Below are positions 12,701-22,573 of a stretch of 64,000 bases of DNA, in pieces; positions within the stretch are counted from its first letter, which is position 1, and every line of letters starts with the position of its first letter. Source of the DNA: Karstenula rhodostoma CBS 690.94 (taxonomy: Eukaryota > Ascomycota > Dothideomycetes > Pleosporales > Didymosphaeriaceae); NCBI GenBank assembly GCA_010093485.1, contig MU001508.1, forward strand, positions 1,316,051 through 1,380,050, in the 5' to 3' direction. Made by a program: the position numbers and the translations under genes. The notes below the pieces were generated by a model. That model did no database searches. It was not told the origin of the DNA and saw only the letters and a list, made by a program, of their open reading frames with translations.

Positions 12701-13724
12701 CTTTATATATATAATAGAATAAAATTATAAGCTATAGCTTTATAGTAAATAGGGCTATATTAGTCTTAATATAGCCTATATATATATTAGAAATAGTAGT
12801 AAACTCTAGGCCTTAGTAGTTTAAAATCTCTAGATACTTTTTATTTAAAGTAATTAAGTCTAAGATAATTATATTAATATTAGTAAAAGCTATATATAGT
12901 TTAAATACTTTTTTTAACTTTTATAGTCTAGTTATCTATAGACTAGTTTTAAAGTTATCTTCTTTCTCCTTATAATTTCTAGTTCTAGAATTCTAATAAA
13001 GGTCTAATTCCTTTTTAACTTTACTAATATTAGCTAGGTATTTTTTAGTACCTTTAGGTAACTAGATACCTAGTTCTAGTAGGAAAAGTTTAATTTAGAA
13101 GGATAGATTTTTTAGCTTATAGGGAGGTTATATACTAGAGACTTTAGCTACTAGTATCTATTCTTATATTAGGATAGATAAGTAACTTTAGGGTAGTATA
13201 TATAGTATTTTACCTATAGTTATACTATAATAGGGGTTATTTATTTTTAAAATATTATTAAAATTTTCTTTACTAAAATTAAAAATTATTATTACTTTAG
13301 TAGTATAGCTTATAGAATAAATTCTAGTATAACTCTAAAAAAAAGGTATTAAATTCCTATTAATAAACTATCTAGATACTAGAAATTTTATCTTTATATA
13401 CTTAGTTATAGGTAGTAGTATAATAGGTATAGAACTATTTAGAGGTAAAATAAATAAAAAAAGAGGGCTATCTAAAATAAAGATATTATATAAATTAATA
13501 TTTATTATAAAAGTAAAAGGTAGGTTTAGGTAAGTAAAGTATAAGTAATAAGTAGGTAATTAGTTATATTTTAAATTTATTTATTAAGGATATATATATT
13601 ATTTTTAATATATTTATAGTAGATATATATTCTTATTTAAGAGAAATTTAACTTTTATAGTAATTAATTTTACTAAAGATACCTAATATTAGTAAGTTTT
13701 TAAGAGAGTTTAAAAAATTTAAAA

Positions 13725-13893
13725 GGATATTCTAGTACCTTAATAACTAGCCTTTAATAAGGATTTTAGAGGATATTTTAGCGCCTTAATAGCTAGTCTT
13801 TAATAAGGACTTTAGAGGATATTTTAACACCTTAATAGTTAGTCTTTAATAAGGATTTTAGAGAATATTCTAGCGCCTTAATAGCTAATCTAA
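13725..13893. repeat. 46-bp tandem repeat in the retrotransposon leader
   Basis: Units begin at 13725, 13771, 13817 and 13863, exactly 46 bp apart, the last one partial. Each runs GGATATTxTAG.. through CCTTAATA to AAGGAxTTTAGA. Units differ mostly by transitions. In element orientation they lie shortly after the 5' LTR, in the untranslated leader. Confidence 0.85.
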
Positions 13894-13999
13894 AAAAAAA
13901 AAAATTTTAGAATTTTAATAAACTTTTCTATACCTAAAGAGCTAAAGGTAGATATTATAGTTACTAATCTCTAGCTAAAAGAAAGGGTCTTAAGTTTAA

Positions 14000-14245
14000 T
14001 ATAAGGCTAGAATATAGCTAAATAAAATAAATACTTTTAGAATTAAATAGATAGAAGAAATTATATAAATTAAAACTAAATTTAAAATACTAAGATAAAA
14101 AAGGTCCTAGGGAGGAACTTTCTATATACTAAATATTTAAAATCTATTAACTAATCTATATATAGGCTACTAGATAAGGCCTAAGCTTAAAGATAAGTAA
14201 ATATCTTATAAGGGGATTTAACCTTAGATTAAATTAATTCTTATA
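14000..14245 (-). repeat. 5' LTR (right on the + strand)
   Basis: 246 bp partner of 6108-6353, followed directly by GCTAT. The primer-binding site should lie just left of 14000, but RIP has altered it so much that I cannot name the tRNA. Confidence 0.92.
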
Positions 14246-14250
14246 GCTAT
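14246..14250. repeat. Right target-site duplication GCTAT
   Basis: Exact copy of 6103-6107, directly after the right LTR. Confidence 0.85.
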
Positions 14251-14925
14251 ATAGATATATATATTCGTGTATATTTATATCTATATTATCTAGAGTATAT
14301 AGGTGTATATAGATATATATAGGTATATATAGGTATATTAGATTTATATAAAATCTCTATAAAAGAGAATTTCTTTATTCTTTAATAACTTTTATAATAT
14401 TAAAACTATAATTATATTTTTTTAATAGATATATAGAGAAGTCCTTATATAATTTTATTTATTTAAAAAAATCTATTTTATATTATATAATTACTTAATA
14501 ATATAAAGAAAATTTTATTTATTACTAATTTAAATATATATTATATAATATTATATTATATTTATATACTATTAGTATTATATAATTATATTTTTAAATA
14601 ATATTATTAAAAAGTTTATTAGTTATAGAGTTATTAATTAATATTTAAAATAAACTAGTTTTCTTTACTAAGCTACTAGTTTTTACCTATTCTAGTTCTT
14701 TAAATATATTATAAAACTATATTTTTTATATTTTTAATATAATAAAACTTTATATTTTAGGATAAAGTAGAATTCTTATATAGATTACTAGTATAACTAA
14801 CCTATTATATTATTATATAATAGTAAGGCCTTTAAAACTTTAAATTTATAAATTTTTTATTTTTTTTACTTATTAAGTTACTTACTAATATATTATTAAT
14901 TTATATAAATATATATAGGCTATAG

Positions 14926-14956
<31 letters not shown>

Positions 14957-15140
14957 TAAGGCTAGCTAGTATATACTAGGTACCTAGGGCGCTTAATTAT
15001 ATATAAGCGTGTATAGGACTGCGCTAGCCACCTATATATACTAGCGAGGTAAAAACTTTTTATAATATACTAATTCTAAAAAAAAAAAAAAATTAGTATT
15101 ATTAATTATTATTAATTTATATTTTAGAAGCTTTATTTAA
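14251..15140. other. Right flank of the AT island
   Basis: AT-rich DNA outside the LTR element, with a (TA)n tract at about 14925-14950 and an imperfect palindrome at 14965-15045. No coding trace was recognised; it may be another RIP-mutated repeat. Confidence 0.5.
14965..15045. repeat. Imperfect inverted repeat at the island edge
   Basis: The left arm GCTAGTATATACTAGGT (14965-14981) is nearly the reverse complement of the right arm ACCTATATATACTAGC (15030-15045). Between them an inner pair GCGCTT/AAGCGT flanks a short AT loop. It could be a MITE-like end or a RIP-mutated hairpin. Confidence 0.5.
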
Positions 15141-15455
15141 ATATACTTAGCTAAGTAAGATGTTAACTTGAATAGTATTAATTAGTTGTAGTAAGTTTTC
15201 TATTTCAGGGTAGCGTATTATCCTAGTGCCTGAACTTAGCGCCGTAGTCACAGTAGAGCGCCCCGGAGCCAGCTCCGCAGTAACACTCCTCGCTCTAGAG
15301 CGCTCCAGCTTTTTGCCATTAATGAGCCAAAGCACCGCAACACATACCGCACTTTCGTTAGAATATCAGTGCAACTCAGCGTCTTCTCCAACCGCGTAGT
15401 ACAGTTCTTCCAGACCCTTGTTCGCGATCTCGAGCAACTTCAGCTGATTGGAGCG

Positions 15456-18400
15456 ATGGGGAAGAAAGACGCTGATCCGGAACCCTTTTTCAGTGCTGAT
15501 AAAGATCTCAACGAGGTGTGGCCAGATGTTATTGCTGAGTATGAGAGGGTCACAGAAAAGAGACTTGACCCCAACACCACATTCGAAAGCTTCCAGCAAA
15601 CCGTAAACGAAAGACTGCGTGAAGCATCATCGAAGAGGACTTCCCACGCCAGGACTGTGTTAAACAATGTCGGGGCATGCTTACAGCAGTTTGGATCGAT
15701 CATAGCGGACGGAGCTAGTATGGCGTTCGGCCCAAGCGGTCAATGCTGGAATGCCATCAGCTTCGTCATCATCGCGGCACGCAAGTACTCTGATGTACTA
15801 GATGGATTCGTCACACTTATGGAACGGTGCGCTGCATTCCTGTCGCGGCTGAACATATTCCTCAAACAAGAGGTGGGCAAGGCTGGACAGAGGCTTCCGA
15901 GCCATCTCCGAAGGCCTGCATACGATATCCTCAGTCACTTCATCAACGTCTTGAAGTCGTCGTACAAGCTCGCCACAAGCAAACGAGAGAAGTTCAAGTT
16001 AGTCCTGGAAATTGTTCTCTTCAGTGGAGATGCCGGTGTTCAAGGCTCGCTGGATTTACTGGAGCGAAAAGTGCAGGACTTCACCAACGTGCAGATCGAT
16101 CAGATATTGGTGGATGTAAAGGGACTCGCACGGTATTTAAAGGACTCGGATGAAGTGAGGCAACAACACCATTCCGAGATCCGAGAGCACATGGAGCAAA
16201 TACACAAGGTCGGCGAAGAGACACTAGCCATTGCGCAACAGATGAAAACGAGCTTGGACGGTCGCATCTCTCAAGAAAAGAACAAAGAAGATCTGGAGAA
16301 AATCCGCACGGCTTTTGGCTTGAAAGCGGGTGAAGAGACATGGACCAAGCGCCATGACCATCTCCGCAAGGTCAGGATCCCGGACAGTGGGCGTTGGCTT
16401 GTTGAACGGAACGATCTTGGTTTTCTTGCGTGGGCTGACGCCCATGACCATCAGAACAAGGCCAAAATCCTGACGATCGAAGGGGATTCCGGGTTCGGAA
16501 AGACTTTTGCCAGCAACAGTGCGATTTCTTACCTGCAAGAGATGTATCGAAGTAACAACAGCTCGGACCGTGTTCTGATCGCGTATTACTACTATGGCGA
16601 GAACCGACAGAATGGCGAAGACAGAGAGGACTCGCTTGAAAGATGTATAAGGTGCATCGTTTACCAGTTCGCACTCGCGGATCCAGCATATGCTAGAGCG
16701 GTCGCCGAAGTTTGTCAGCACTCAACTGGAATTGCACGAGCCGAAGAGATATGGGATCGCCTTATAGTCAAACTTCAACATGCCATGAAGGGAACATATT
16801 ATTTATGCTTAGACGGCCTTGTATCCGAAGATGCCGAAGAAATCATCACAATCATTGCACGGAACGTGCTGTCTGACATCAAGGGTGTTTCAGTCCGCCT
16901 CTACTTCTCCGGTACTGACCAAGTAGCCGCATGTATTCCCAAAGACGACCATGGCGTGCGACGAATTCTGCTTGGACCGGTGAAAGACCTTGGTAATAAG
17001 ATGGTACGCTTGAGCGCCAGTGAACTGGAAGAACAGTCAACACTTGTAACTCTCATCAACTCCAGTGATCTGGAGGCCATCGCAAGAGCCAGGGTTGAGG
17101 AAATCGGAAAGAAGAAGCCAGACCTCAAGACTGTGATGACGGACGCGAACATCAAGAAGTTGGTGGCTGGTGTGCGTGGTCATTATGACCATCTCGAAGC
17201 CAAGATGATTCAGATTGACGCCTGTGATTCCGAACAAAAGATCCAAGAGGTCATTGACAGCATAGGCGATGATCTGAAAACGTCCATCAGCACTTCGCTA
17301 AAGGTGTTCAGCGAATCACTCAACGCGGAGCAGATTCGTCAACTCAACGAACTACTTGTTTGGGTTGTCGGTGGCAGGAACATCTCGCTTGAGTTTCTTC
17401 AGAGCGCCCTCTTCTACACTTTCCGCAGGACCTTCATGCTGCGAGACTTGATAGCAACGACCTTCTCTGGGTTGCTTACCTTGGATGAATACGGCAATGT
17501 CAGGGTAAAGTCAGACCAGCTTCTCGAGATCTTGAGAGAGGAAAACAAAAGCCATCTCAAGCTTTCCCGACCTGGTTCAACCACCGTCGAGTTAACGCAG
17601 GCTGAGATTGATATTTGCAGTCACATTGTCAAAAACGTTTGCGGGGATCATGTGTATGGAAGATTCAATTTTGACGACTTCTTCAACTCGCTGGCGGGAA
17701 AGCAGAGAGCGTCTCTACAGGTGGATGACGAATATCCGTTGGACGTTACTATTACCCGCACTTTGCTCGCGGCGCTTTTCGAGACAAAGGATGGGGAAAA
17801 CTTGACCAAGCTTCGTCGATATGCCGCTGTATATTTCTACGAGCACCTGTTAGCCTTTGTCGAAAAGCTCGAATACTTTGAGCCCGATAGGGAGATCTTG
17901 ACCGATATCGGTTCGAAGCTATCTGACCTGCTCTACGAGGCAGATATGATCGTCGATTTCTGGCTCGAAGAGAGCTTCTTGGCTACAACCAGGGCGGACT
18001 TTGCTTTTTCTGACGAATACGTCGACTCAATAGTAAAGTTCTTGCGGAATCCGCATGCCGCGAGGGGTTACGAACAGGACGCGGAGAAGCGCAAATGGGT
18101 AGAATCCGTCACAAGTCCCAACGCAAATAAAGATGTGATTCTAGAGAGAATCGCGACCGCCGCTGCGAAGCGATGGTTCGACTGCAAGACCTTCATTGAT
18201 CTCGAGACATGGCGGCTCTCATATGCTTTCTTTTGCAAGGTAACGAGCTCCTGTGAGCAAGGAGTACTCAGAGCTGACTGATCTTGCAGATAAGATGGGG
18301 AAGTTACGATGGAGGGACTCCTCCGCTGGAAATGTTAACCGAGTATTTGGAATGGGTGCTCCAGCATACTGGTCGTGAAAAGACTGACCCAGTCTGGCTA

Positions 18401-20074
18401 TCGCGCGTCGGCGCGATGTACAGTATTCTAGATTATCATGAAGCAGCTCTTACCGCGTTCGAAGAGTCGGAAAAGCAGCTTGAAGGCAGCTGGATCGTCC
18501 TGCTTCAGATCGGAGAATCACACGCGGGTCTCAAAAGATTCCCGTCTGCTTTAGAGTACTTTCACAAGGTCAAAGCATTGTACGCCGACTTGATTGATAC
18601 GGATCCGGATTTCAGGGATGTATACTGGTCCCGGATTCTCTTCCCGGAGGGTGACTACCATCGCGAGATGAAGGACAACTCCGCGGCTATTCAATGCTAT
18701 CAGGAAATCCTGGCCCAGGAGGCTCAAGAAGCTAGAGCCTACCATAGTAGCGCTTTAGGTGAGCTCTTTGCTACTTGGATCGAGATTGGGGAAAGCGACT
18801 TAATCGTGTCATTCCTGCGAGGCAGAAGAGCAGAAGCAAAGCTATCTTATTGGTTTGGCGTCGTCATCAGGAATCATGACAATTTGCACAACGATATCAT
18901 CAGGGCCGCCAAGCTGGCGGCGGCCGCTGATGAGGTGTCACAGATGTACGACGAGGTCATCGAGTCCGAGCCAAAAGACGAAGACATCGAGGACGAAACA
19001 AGCCTCGGGAACGACTCAGAAGATCTTAGAGAGTCGTGCGAAAACTTCCACTTTTTCCGGGCTTTACTGAGCTTCCACGTCTCTGATCTCGACCACGAGC
19101 ATGAAAAAGCTCTGGGAATCTGGGAACGAATGGTCTACAACCCGAGCAACATTCCAAGCGCCTACTGGGTGACAAATAAAGCCCACAACATGCTTGCGCG
19201 AGCTCTCTTGGATAAGGGAGCTGTCGGGCTGGACACGACCAGCTATACGAACAGGCTCGAAGCACTTTCCAGGTCAAACCAAAAAAGCAATCGAGATTTC
19301 CGTCAAAGTCTAAACGACTCGGCTCTCTGCCTGGCTAGGCTCCATGTACTAAGGGACAATTTAGAAATGGCGGACGAGGCGGCAAGAGGTCTACTGCGGG
19401 GCGTCTTCGACAACTGGCCCGAATATCTTAACGACCCATCGCTGACCTTGCGCTTCGAAGTCCTTGCGCAAGTCCTAGCAATCGTCAACATGGACGAGGA
19501 TTCAATCGCAGCTTGGCAGGCGCTTTTACCTCGCCAGACTGAAGTCACGACGACGGAAGAAGGTGATGCATCGGAGACCAAGGTGGACTCTCCCCAAGAT
19601 ACACCAGACACCCCACCGCCAAAGGCAGAAGCATACATCCGTTTATACCGATGCGGCGCTTGCATCACGGAATGGGAAAACATGCTCGCCGACTGCTGGA
19701 TCTGCAAACACTGCCTCTGTGTGCAGCTCTGTACGCCCTGTCACGACAAGGTTCTAGCCGATGAGCTCAGCCCCGCCCTCTGCAGTAAGAAACACGACTT
19801 CCTTTACCTCCCAACATTCGACGAGGATCGTTGGGCGACGTTACCTGACGATCATATTGTCGTGGGAGGGAAGTCGATGCCGAGGGAAGACTGGCTGAAC
19901 CAGTTTCGCGACAGGTGGGGCGTGAAACAGGAACAGATTGACTTGTATAAGCTCGAGACGGCGAGGAAGCTCAAGGCGACCATGTGTATTACGAAGTATG
20001 CGCTCAAATGGAAGAGGAAGTTGCCGAAGAAGATGAAGAAGATTCGGGCGTTCCCGACGATGAATGGGCACTGA
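15456..20074 (+). CDS. NLR-like STAND protein: Goodbye-NACHT-TPR-zinc motif
   Basis: Two exons, 15456-18239 and 18290-20074 (intron 50 nt, GTAACG...TTGCAG, phase 0), encode 1522 residues. The first ATG in frame is at 15456 (MGKKDADP, GCGATGG context). Residues about 15-200 fit the fungal STAND N-terminal Goodbye domain (VWPDVIAEYERVT, then FGPSGQCWNAISFVIIAARKY). A helical linker leads to a NACHT-type NTPase with P-loop GDSGFGKT near residue 343 and a hydrophobic strand ending in LCLDG about 105 residues later. After residue 930 come TPR-like helices (HEAALTAFEES, FPSALEYFHKV). Near residue 1379 a cysteine cluster, CGAC..CWICKHC..LCTPCHDK..C..KHDF, resembles a ZZ-type zinc finger. Such proteins sense nonself and signal cell death. 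No frameshift is seen although the AT island ends about 300 bp upstream. Confidence 0.87.
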
Positions 20075-20209
20075 GCGGATTCTGCAGGGTATTCGTTTGG
20101 AAATTTAATACTGGAATGGTATAGTTCATCCTTCTGCGTCCGTCTTGTCCCGTTCCTTTGGTCCACTAGACACCTTTAACCGCGAAGATCTTAAACGATC
20201 CTACCACTA

Positions 20210-21167
20210 TTAGCCCAGTTTCGCCACACAGCAGTCTTCACGATACTGACCAGCCCACTGATTCAGATCCACATCCCGAAATTCCGTCTTCATGCCTTCG
20301 ATGACACTTGCAGCCGTTTTTCTGCTCCCACAGCACCCTTCACCCGCCACCCCCTCATCCCCCGTCCGCGTATACACATTCAAATCCACCCCAGCATCCA
20401 CAATCATCACCTCCCCAAACCCCGCCTCCTCGAGCCACACCTCATACTCCTCCTTCGTACTCGCCCCCGCTACACACCCTACATACAGCGCTACATCCCT
20501 TTTCATCTCTTCAGACAACTCCCTCTTGGTCAGAATATCCGACACCGCCAGCCGCCCGCCCGGTTTGAGCAATCTAAACATCTCCCCGAAGACGAGGCGT
20601 TTCTCGTTGTGCGGCACGAGGTTGATGACACAGTTAGATATCACGATATCCGCGGTAGCATCGTTGAGGTTAATCGCAGTAATCCGGGAAAGAAGGAAAG
20701 TTGTATTGTAGACGCCGGCTTTGGTGGCGTTCAGCCGGGCTTTGGCAAGCATAGTCTGCGTGTCGGCATCAGTGGCTGACACGGATGGGAGGCAGGATGG
20801 CGGATAGCGGCCGACCTACCTCGTTCATGTCGACGCCTAGGACGGTTCCGCCTTCGCCGACTTTCCGCGCTGCGAGGAAGCAGTCGAAGCCGGCGCCGCC
20901 TTGGGGGTCTCGTTAGCAGAAGCTGGATTAGGGGGGCTGCGGCATACATCCTAGATCGATGACGGTTTCGCCGTTGTGTAGGTTGGCGAGCGCGAGGGGG
21001 TTTCCGCAGCTGAGGCCTAGGTTGGATTCCGAGGGGATGGTGCATAGATCTGACGCGGAGTAGCCGAAGGCTTGGGCTACGGCGTTGGTGTAGGACGGAT
21101 TGGGAGGGGCGGAGACGGAGGCGGTGTAGCGTTCTTCAACGGCTTTTGCTATGGTGTTGGAGTCCAT
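20210..21167 (-). CDS. arsM: Arsenite methyltransferase (AS3MT/ArsM type)
   Basis: Three exons on the minus strand: 21167-20948, 20899-20820 and 20755-20210, giving 281 residues. The first splice rebuilds VIDLGCGAGFD (SAM-binding motif I, residues 69-79), and the second gives GVDMNETMLAKAR. The AG at about 20774 near the last exon would break the frame, so the CGCAG at 20756 is used. The conserved cysteines that bind trivalent arsenic are visible: C54 in GLSCGNP, C142 in ISNCVINL and C194 in YVGCVAG; a C-terminal GCCG follows. The enzyme transfers methyl groups from SAM to arsenite, giving methylated arsenicals. The start is the ATG at 21167 (MDSNTIAK). The gene is divergent from a bZIP gene. 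Confidence 0.93.
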
Positions 21168-21584
21168 GTCCGTGGGGTTGGTGTTCTGAAGTTACTTGTG
21201 CTTCGCTGTGTTGCAGCCGGAGAGATTCCAAACGGAAGAGCAGATTGATGGTGTGATGGCTGTGGGAAAGACGTGCTCTTTCTTGATTACGCTGGAGATC
21301 TCGCAGCCGCAGAAGACTGCAACATTTCGACATGACACTCCTACATAACGCAAATGAGCATGTTCGCTCGCGTGTGTTTGTAGAGCCAGCCTATGACAAC
21401 TATTCCAACCCGTTCCCCCCCGCTCGGCGTTACCGGCGTTACCAACTCGATATGTCACCGCTCCCCCCAGCATCAAGCACCAAACGTCTCACGTCGCATA
21501 CTCCTCCCTCTTGTGAGAAAACCCACTCATCCTTTCCTCTCCTCTCAATCTCACGAGAACGGCTATGCAACCCATCAACCCACC
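21168..21584. promoter_or_regulatory. Shared divergent promoter, arsM and bZIP gene
   Basis: 417 bases separate the two start codons. The part near the bZIP start is pyrimidine-rich (CCTTTCCTCTCCTCTC near 21530), as is common before fungal starts. I see no certain operator. Confidence 0.55.
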
Positions 21585-22340
21585 ATGGCATCCCTCGCCT
21601 CACCAAGCTCATCCTCCACCTCCACCTCATCCACCCACAAACGCCCCCGCGTAACCGCCGAACACACCCTCTCCCGCGTGCGCGAGAACCAGCGCCGCCA
21701 CCGCGCCCGCCGGAAAGACTACATCGCCACGCTCGAGCAGAAACTCGCAGACACGGAAGCGCAGCTCGCGGCCACGCGCGCAGAGATAACTGTGCTGCGA
21801 CGCGAGAGGGAAACGCGGCAGGATACCCACGCCGACGCCGGGATGCAGAGCGAGATGAGAGCGCTCGAGCACCTCGTCGACACCCTGCCTTCGCCCCCGC
21901 TGGGCGACGTCGCTTTAACCCTCCTCCCCACTAGCGTCCTATCCCTATCCCTATCCCTATCCCTAGACGCAGACGAAGACGCAGACGTAAACCCCACCCT
22001 CGACATGCCCCCACCTCTCACCGAGGGCCCGCCCCCCTGCTGCACCGACACCGACGTCCTCCCCGCGCCCGCGCCCACGACGACGCCCGAGCCAGCCCCG
22101 CCCTCCCCGGAGTGCGCCGCCTGCCACACGCGGCCCGCGCCCGCACCCACCGAGAGCACGACGCTCTGCGCGCAGGCCTACGTGCTGATAGCGCAGCAGA
22201 ACTTCCGGGGCATCGACGCGGGGACGATCCGGCTGTGGCTGTGGCAGGGGTATCGGCGGGCGAGGCGGCAGGGGGAGGGGTGCAGGGTGGAGAACGGGGC
22301 GCTGTTTCGGTTGTTGGATTACATCAGTGGGGGAGTGTGA
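21585..22340 (+). CDS. bZIP transcription factor-like protein
   Basis: A 251-residue single-exon protein. I place the start at the ATG in CACCATGG at 21585; the frame is open further upstream, with an ATG at 21393, but without protein-like content. Residues about 20-65 carry a basic region, RENQRRHRARRKDYI, followed by a heptad zipper (LEQKL..TEAQLAATRAEITVLRRE). The middle is Pro/Ala/Asp-rich, with an SLSLSLSL run encoded by a CTATCC hexamer repeat. The C-terminus (QAYVLIAQQNFRGID, then CRVENGALFRLLDYI) is a conserved tail in this group of fungal bZIP proteins. It shares its promoter with arsM, which suggests but does not prove a role in arsenic response. Confidence 0.8.
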   Translation: MASLASPSSSSTSTSSTHKRPRVTAEHTLSRVRENQRRHRARRKDYIATLEQKLADTEAQLAATRAEITVLRRERETRQDTHADAGMQSEMRALEHLVDTLPSPPLGDVALTLLPTSVLSLSLSLSLDADEDADVNPTLDMPPPLTEGPPPCCTDTDVLPAPAPTTTPEPAPPSPECAACHTRPAPAPTESTTLCAQAYVLIAQQNFRGIDAGTIRLWLWQGYRRARRQGEGCRVENGALFRLLDYISGGV

Positions 22341-22573
22341 AGGGGTTTGAGTGGGATGGTTTGGTGATTTGGTGAGACTGAGACTGAGAGATACCCTTGT
22401 ACGCGCTGATGAGGATGTTGGAGACATTCATTCGATCAAATAGCTACCCTGTACGCTATGCATTTACGCCCATCCATGAACAAATAAGTGAACAGAATTG
22501 AGAACTAAGAATTTTCCATGTCGACATCACCGGCAGAGACTGGCATTACATCATGACCCTCGTGAGCGACCGT

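Larger units (their letters stand above)
6108..14245 (-). mobile_element. RIP-inactivated Ty3/gypsy LTR retrotransposon
   Basis: Two direct repeats of exactly 246 bp (6108-6353 and 14000-14245) bound 7.6 kb and are flanked by a perfect GCTAT duplication. LTR ends read TA...TA, as expected for TG...CA after RIP. A polypurine tract lies against the left LTR, so the element runs right to left. Minus-strand translation shows reverse transcriptase (about 9790-9150) followed by integrase (about 7900-7590), the Ty3/gypsy order. Both are broken by many stops (TGG/CAG to TAG, CAA to TAA) and by D-to-N changes. Gag, protease and RNase H should lie at 14.0-9.8 kb and 9.1-8 kb, but I could not decode them safely. 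The whole element spans 8138 bp and cannot make active protein. Confidence 0.93.
5690..15140. other. AT-rich, RIP-saturated island
   Basis: About 9.4 kb with no open frame over 60 codons in any of the six frames. The dinucleotides CpA and TpG are almost absent line after line while TpA is abundant, which is the expected end state of RIP (C to T in a CpA context on both strands). Both edges are sharp. The content is mainly one LTR retrotransposon (6108-14245), plus a small RIP-mutated repeat on the left and unassigned AT-rich DNA on the right. Confidence 0.93.

Noticed and set aside
13725..13893. CRISPR-like regular spacing
   Set aside because: Units are contiguous 46-bp tandem repeats with no distinct spacers, in fungal DNA inside a retrotransposon.
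15147..15335. 62-codon minus-strand frame just right of the AT island
   Set aside because: Runs into AT-rich DNA, no domain and no start context; probably chance.
20774..20782. GTGTCAG as acceptor of the second arsM intron
   Set aside because: It puts the last exon out of frame; CGCAG at 20756 gives the conserved DMNETMLAKAR junction.
21936..21970. Internal telomere-like repeat
   Set aside because: The hexamer is CCCTAT rather than CCCTAA and lies within the coding frame of the bZIP gene.
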